A DNA stretch of 7,927 bases from Candidatus Omnitrophota bacterium (GTDB lineage: Bacteria > Omnitrophota > Gorgyraeia > Aquiviventales > Aquiviventaceae), in NCBI GenBank assembly GCA_016206725.1, contig JACQRA010000050.1:1-7927 (forward strand), written 5' to 3'. Position numbers and translations under genes: made by a program. How positions within the stretch are numbered: the first letter of the stretch is position 1; the number at the start of each line of letters is the position of its first letter. Of this stretch, positions 4,772 to 7,927 are shown one piece after another. The notes below the pieces were generated by a model, which worked only from the letters and a program-made list of their open reading frames with translations, made no database searches and was not told the origin of the DNA.

Positions 4772-6220
4772 ATGGCTCGACGAGCAGTGCTGGTTCTTGC
4801 GTTACTCCTCGTTCTTGGGATGTGGGGCGCATGGTTTGTGTTCGGCACCACGACGGGAACGCGGCAGTGGTTGCCCGTGGCGCTGCGTCGCTTGATTCCC
4901 GCGAAGACGTTGCACATCGGACACATTGACGGTACGCTCCTGAAGGGATTGCGTCTCTCGCAGGTGTCCATCGCCGGTCTTCCAGGGTGGTGGGGTAATA
5001 GTCAGATTGCCATCGGGGAAGTCTCGACCGATTCCATTGCGCAACTGCTCGCTCGCCGCGGGGGATTGTCTCTGCGCGACGTGAACTGGGCTGACGCGCC
5101 ATTCGCGGCACAGGTGGGCGTTCAGCGCATCGACATCCGATGGCCGTTCCAACTGGAACACGTGCAGCTCATCGACAATGCGCGCGTACGCCTGCCGTTA
5201 TCCGAGCCGATCCTCCTCGCCGGCACGCAGCGGGAGGGGCGATTCAATGTGACCCTCTACGCCAAGACGCTTGATGTGCATGAAGTGACGGCGCTGATGA
5301 CCCGCGCCACCGCCTGGCAGAGCCTCATGGGGGTCGTCCACGATCTGGAGGTTCGGATCACGGGACCGCTGCGTGAGCTGACATGGAATGGCTCGGTTCA
5401 TGCTGTGGCGCTTACTCGTTACGACTTCACCATGAGCGACTGCCCCGCCACGTTCTCACTGACCATGCGCGGTCTTCCCCAGACGCTGGAGACTGACGGG
5501 ACAGTGGCCTGCGAAGGGGGCAGTGTCAGCTCGCGACAGACGGTAGCCGCCCTGTTGCCGAGCGCCGTCACGTTCAGCACGAAGCCGTCCCAGGCGGCCT
5601 TCGATGTCCATGCGACCTCCACGGTCGGCGGCACCCCTATTCGGATTGCCTTGCGCGGCACGACAGCCCAGCCTGATTTGCGGTTGACCTCAACGCCCCC
5701 ACTACCGCAAGGCGTCCTGCTGGCGATGTTGGTGACGGGCCGGCAATGGAAGGGCGCGCAAGATGCCTTGACGCAAGGCGTGATCTCGTCGGATTTAGCG
5801 CTGGATTTCATCGACTACTTTGCCCTGAATGGATTCGGCAGTACTCTCGCGAACCGATTCGGCATCAGCGGGCTCTCGCTGCGCCATCATCCGGGGACCA
5901 ACCGCGTCGGCGTCGAGACGACGCTGGTGGAGAAACTCTCTGTTGGGGTGGAGGTGGAGCCTTCCACATTCACCAGCAAAACTTCCTCAACGCCATCAAC
6001 TTCGACAGACGTCTCAGCGCCAACGACCAGAATGCCCATTCCGTATAAGGTCGGGGCGGAGTACAAGCTCAACGAGACGACAGCGGTCCGTCTCGAAGGC
6101 GAGCGCACCGTGTTGGACACCACGGCCTCGAGGAGCGCCTCAACGACTGACACGGAGACCGCGCCGACTGGCCCTCAAACCGACGACAAGGTCCTCCTGA
6201 AGTTCAAGAAACAATTCTAA
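4772..6220 (+). CDS. Short TamB-like (DUF490) envelope protein
   Basis: The 482-residue product starts with an uncleaved-looking signal anchor (MARRAVLVLALLLVLGMWGAW). An N-terminal TamB/AsmA-like segment follows (about 45-110: LHIGHIDGTLLKGLRLSQVSI), then beta-rich sequence. The C-terminal DUF490 signature includes PPLPQGVLLAMLVTGR (309-324), NRFGISGLSL (361-370), VGVETTLVEKLSVGVEVE (379-396) and a final aromatic strand, LLKFKKQF. TamB-family proteins span from the inner membrane toward an Omp85 partner and are linked to outer-membrane assembly and lipid transport. Known TamB proteins are usually over 1000 residues, so this one is less than half length while keeping both ends. Ser/Thr-rich inserts lie at about 398-419 and 449-470. 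An in-frame TAG at 4754-4756 fixes the ATG at 4772. No ribosome-binding site is visible, so the mRNA may be leaderless or nearly so. No Omp85/TamA gene is in the window. Confidence 0.8.
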   Translation: MARRAVLVLALLLVLGMWGAWFVFGTTTGTRQWLPVALRRLIPAKTLHIGHIDGTLLKGLRLSQVSIAGLPGWWGNSQIAIGEVSTDSIAQLLARRGGLSLRDVNWADAPFAAQVGVQRIDIRWPFQLEHVQLIDNARVRLPLSEPILLAGTQREGRFNVTLYAKTLDVHEVTALMTRATAWQSLMGVVHDLEVRITGPLRELTWNGSVHAVALTRYDFTMSDCPATFSLTMRGLPQTLETDGTVACEGGSVSSRQTVAALLPSAVTFSTKPSQAAFDVHATSTVGGTPIRIALRGTTAQPDLRLTSTPPLPQGVLLAMLVTGRQWKGAQDALTQGVISSDLALDFIDYFALNGFGSTLANRFGISGLSLRHHPGTNRVGVETTLVEKLSVGVEVEPSTFTSKTSSTPSTSTDVSAPTTRMPIPYKVGAEYKLNETTAVRLEGERTVLDTTASRSASTTDTETAPTGPQTDDKVLLKFKKQF

Positions 6221-7927
6221 TGGAACCTCCAGTCGCCTATTTTTCTATGGAGATCGCCCTGCAGAGCGACATCCCCACCTACAGCGGGGGCTTAGGGGTG
6301 TTGGCCGGGGATACGATTCGTGCGGCGGCGGATCTCAAGATCCCCATGGTCGCCGTCAGCCTGCTCTATCGAAAGGGCCACTTTGTCCAACGGCTTGATG
6401 AAAGCGGCTGGCAGACCGAGTCGCCCGTCTCGTGGGACGTCGAACGATCGTTGGCCGAAGCGCCTGCGCGCGTGTCGGTGACGATCGAAGGCCGTCGGGT
6501 TCAGGTGCGCGCATGGCGATACGACGTGCGCGGTCTCGACGGCTTTGTCATTCCAGTGTATCTGCTTGATACGGATCTGGAGGAGAACGCCCCGGAGGAT
6601 CGGACGCTGACCCACCAGTTGTATGGCGGCGATGCGCGCTACCGACTTTGCCAGGAGGTCCTCTTGGGGATCGGTGGCCTTCGCCTCTTGCGGGCCCTTG
6701 GCATTGACCACATCCGGCGCTTCCACCTGAACGAAGGACACGCCGGTCTTCTGACGTTGGAGCTGCTGGACGAGCGGCTTCGCTGGGACACGCGTGAGCA
6801 GATCACCGCGGAGGATCTTGAAGCGGTGCGCGCCCAATGTGTCTTTACCACCCACACGCCGGTTCCTGCAGGGCACGATCAATTCCCCATGGACGTGGTC
6901 GAAGGCGTGCTGGGTAAGCGCCGAGAGTTTTCGGCCTTTCCTGAGATCTTCTGTTGCGAGGAGAAACTCAACATGACGTTCTTGGCGCTAAATCTGAGCC
7001 ACTACATCAACGGGGTGGCCAAGAAACATGGTGAGATCTCCCGCGAGATGTTCCCGCGCCACGACATCCAGCACATCACCAACGGAGTGCACGTCGCCAC
7101 GTGGGTCGCGCCCGCGCTCCAATCAGTCTTTGACCGGTTCATGCCCGGATGGCGCGAGGATAACTTCACGTTGCGCTATGCGGTCAACCTCCCGCGCTTC
7201 GACGTCTGGGATGCGCATGTTCAAGCCAAACAGGCGCTCCTCGCGAGGGTTCAGCAGGCGACCGGGATCGAATTGGATGAGTCCGTCTTGACGCTGGGAT
7301 TCGCCCGGCGGACCACGGCGTACAAGCGGGCGGATCTGTTCTTCCATGATATGGAGCGGCTCAAGCAGATCGTGGCCGCATCAGGGCGGCTTCAGATCCT
7401 CTATGCCGGCAAAGCCCATCCCAAGGATGAGACCGGCAAGCACATGATCCAGCGCATCGTCACGGCGCAGCGCGCCTTGGCTCATCATCTGACGGTAGTG
7501 TATCTGGCGAACTACGATATGGAGCTGGCGAAGCTGATGGTGTCCGGTGTCGACGTGTGGCTCAACACCCCGCAGCCGCCGTTGGAAGCCTCGGGAACAA
7601 GCGGGATGAAAGCCGCCATCAATGGAGTCCCCTCCTTGAGCGTGCTGGACGGCTGGTGGATGGAGGGACACCTTGAAGGTGTGACCGGCTGGGCCTTCGG
7701 CGGGAACGGTCACGGGCATCCCAATGATGAGGAACAAGCCGCGCGGGACGCCGCCGCGCTGTACGACAAGCTGGAAAGCCACGTTATGCCGTTGTTCTAC
7801 AAGAGCCGCGAACGGTTCATCGACGTCATGCGGCAGGCGATCGCGCTCAACGGATCGTTCTTCAACACCCAACGGGTGATGATGCAGTACATGCGGCATG
7901 CCTATCATATCGCCAATTCTCCCCTTC
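6220..7927 (+). CDS. glgP: Alpha-glucan (glycogen/maltodextrin) phosphorylase, GT35 family, 3' end cut by the window
   Basis: 569 codons stay open to the window edge with no stop. The enzyme releases glucose-1-phosphate from alpha-1,4-glucans using pyridoxal phosphate, in the cytoplasm. Seen: PVAYFSMEIAL then YSGGLGVLAGD (21-31), HLNEGHA (169-175), FTTHTPVPAGHD (209-220), ITNGVHVATW, an active-site region GFARRTTAYKRADL, and EASGTSGMKAAING with K464 as the expected pyridoxal-phosphate lysine. This pattern fits the short alpha-glucan phosphorylase type (TIGR02094 group), not the long E. coli GlgP type. It starts directly at the YFSME strand, so the DUF3417 extension of longer members is absent. 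The C-terminal DAAALYDKLESHVMPLFY pattern suggests only a few dozen residues are missing. The ATG at 6220 overlaps the TAA of the TamB-like gene (TAATG), suggesting coupled translation. No strong ribosome-binding site is visible. Confidence 0.93.
   Translation, partial: MEPPVAYFSMEIALQSDIPTYSGGLGVLAGDTIRAAADLKIPMVAVSLLYRKGHFVQRLDESGWQTESPVSWDVERSLAEAPARVSVTIEGRRVQVRAWRYDVRGLDGFVIPVYLLDTDLEENAPEDRTLTHQLYGGDARYRLCQEVLLGIGGLRLLRALGIDHIRRFHLNEGHAGLLTLELLDERLRWDTREQITAEDLEAVRAQCVFTTHTPVPAGHDQFPMDVVEGVLGKRREFSAFPEIFCCEEKLNMTFLALNLSHYINGVAKKHGEISREMFPRHDIQHITNGVHVATWVAPALQSVFDRFMPGWREDNFTLRYAVNLPRFDVWDAHVQAKQALLARVQQATGIELDESVLTLGFARRTTAYKRADLFFHDMERLKQIVAASGRLQILYAGKAHPKDETGKHMIQRIVTAQRALAHHLTVVYLANYDMELAKLMVSGVDVWLNTPQPPLEASGTSGMKAAINGVPSLSVLDGWWMEGHLEGVTGWAFGGNGHGHPNDEEQAARDAAALYDKLESHVMPLFYKSRERFIDVMRQAIALNGSFFNTQRVMMQYMRHAYHIANSPL

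Overview
The window is a GC-rich, gene-dense bacterial stretch with every supported gene on the + strand. A TamB-like protein implies a two-membrane (Gram-negative type) cell. The style of the TamB-like protein and the short alpha-glucan phosphorylase would fit a Nitrospirota-like or other deep-branching diderm lineage. That placement is a guess from memory of protein style and rests on no search.

Layout. (1) Positions 26-818 hold a putative promoter and a membrane protein with a C-terminal left-handed beta-helix acyltransferase domain. It resembles the tail of Pls/PosA-type NRPS-like proteins but stands alone. A 56-codon membrane ORF (864-1034) follows. (2) Positions 1031-1365 hold a cold-shock domain gene. 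It has a near-consensus extended -10 promoter and a leader of about 96 nt. Between promoter and ribosome-binding site the leader contains a complete terminator-like hairpin with a U6 run, so this looks like an attenuated leader. (3) Positions 1366-1618 are a 253-nt spacer with chained inverted repeats and a plausible typA promoter. (4) Positions 1619-4686 are typA/bipA and a RhlE-like DEAD-box helicase, overlapping by ATGA. They end at an unusually long perfect palindrome followed by T5 (4696-4748). (5) Positions 4772-7927 hold an unusually short TamB-like protein, overlapped through TAATG by an alpha-glucan phosphorylase that runs off the right edge.

How the genes fit together. The csp, typA and rhlE-like genes encode an RNA chaperone, a ribosome-associated assembly GTPase and an RNA helicase. 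All three families are tied in other bacteria to low-temperature growth and 50S maturation, so the centre of the window reads as a compact cold/ribosome-assembly block. The flanking envelope genes and the glucan phosphorylase have no obvious link to it. I found no tRNA, rRNA, CRISPR array, transposase or phage gene. The most interesting untested signals are the csp leader, the 16-bp palindrome and the miniature TamB.
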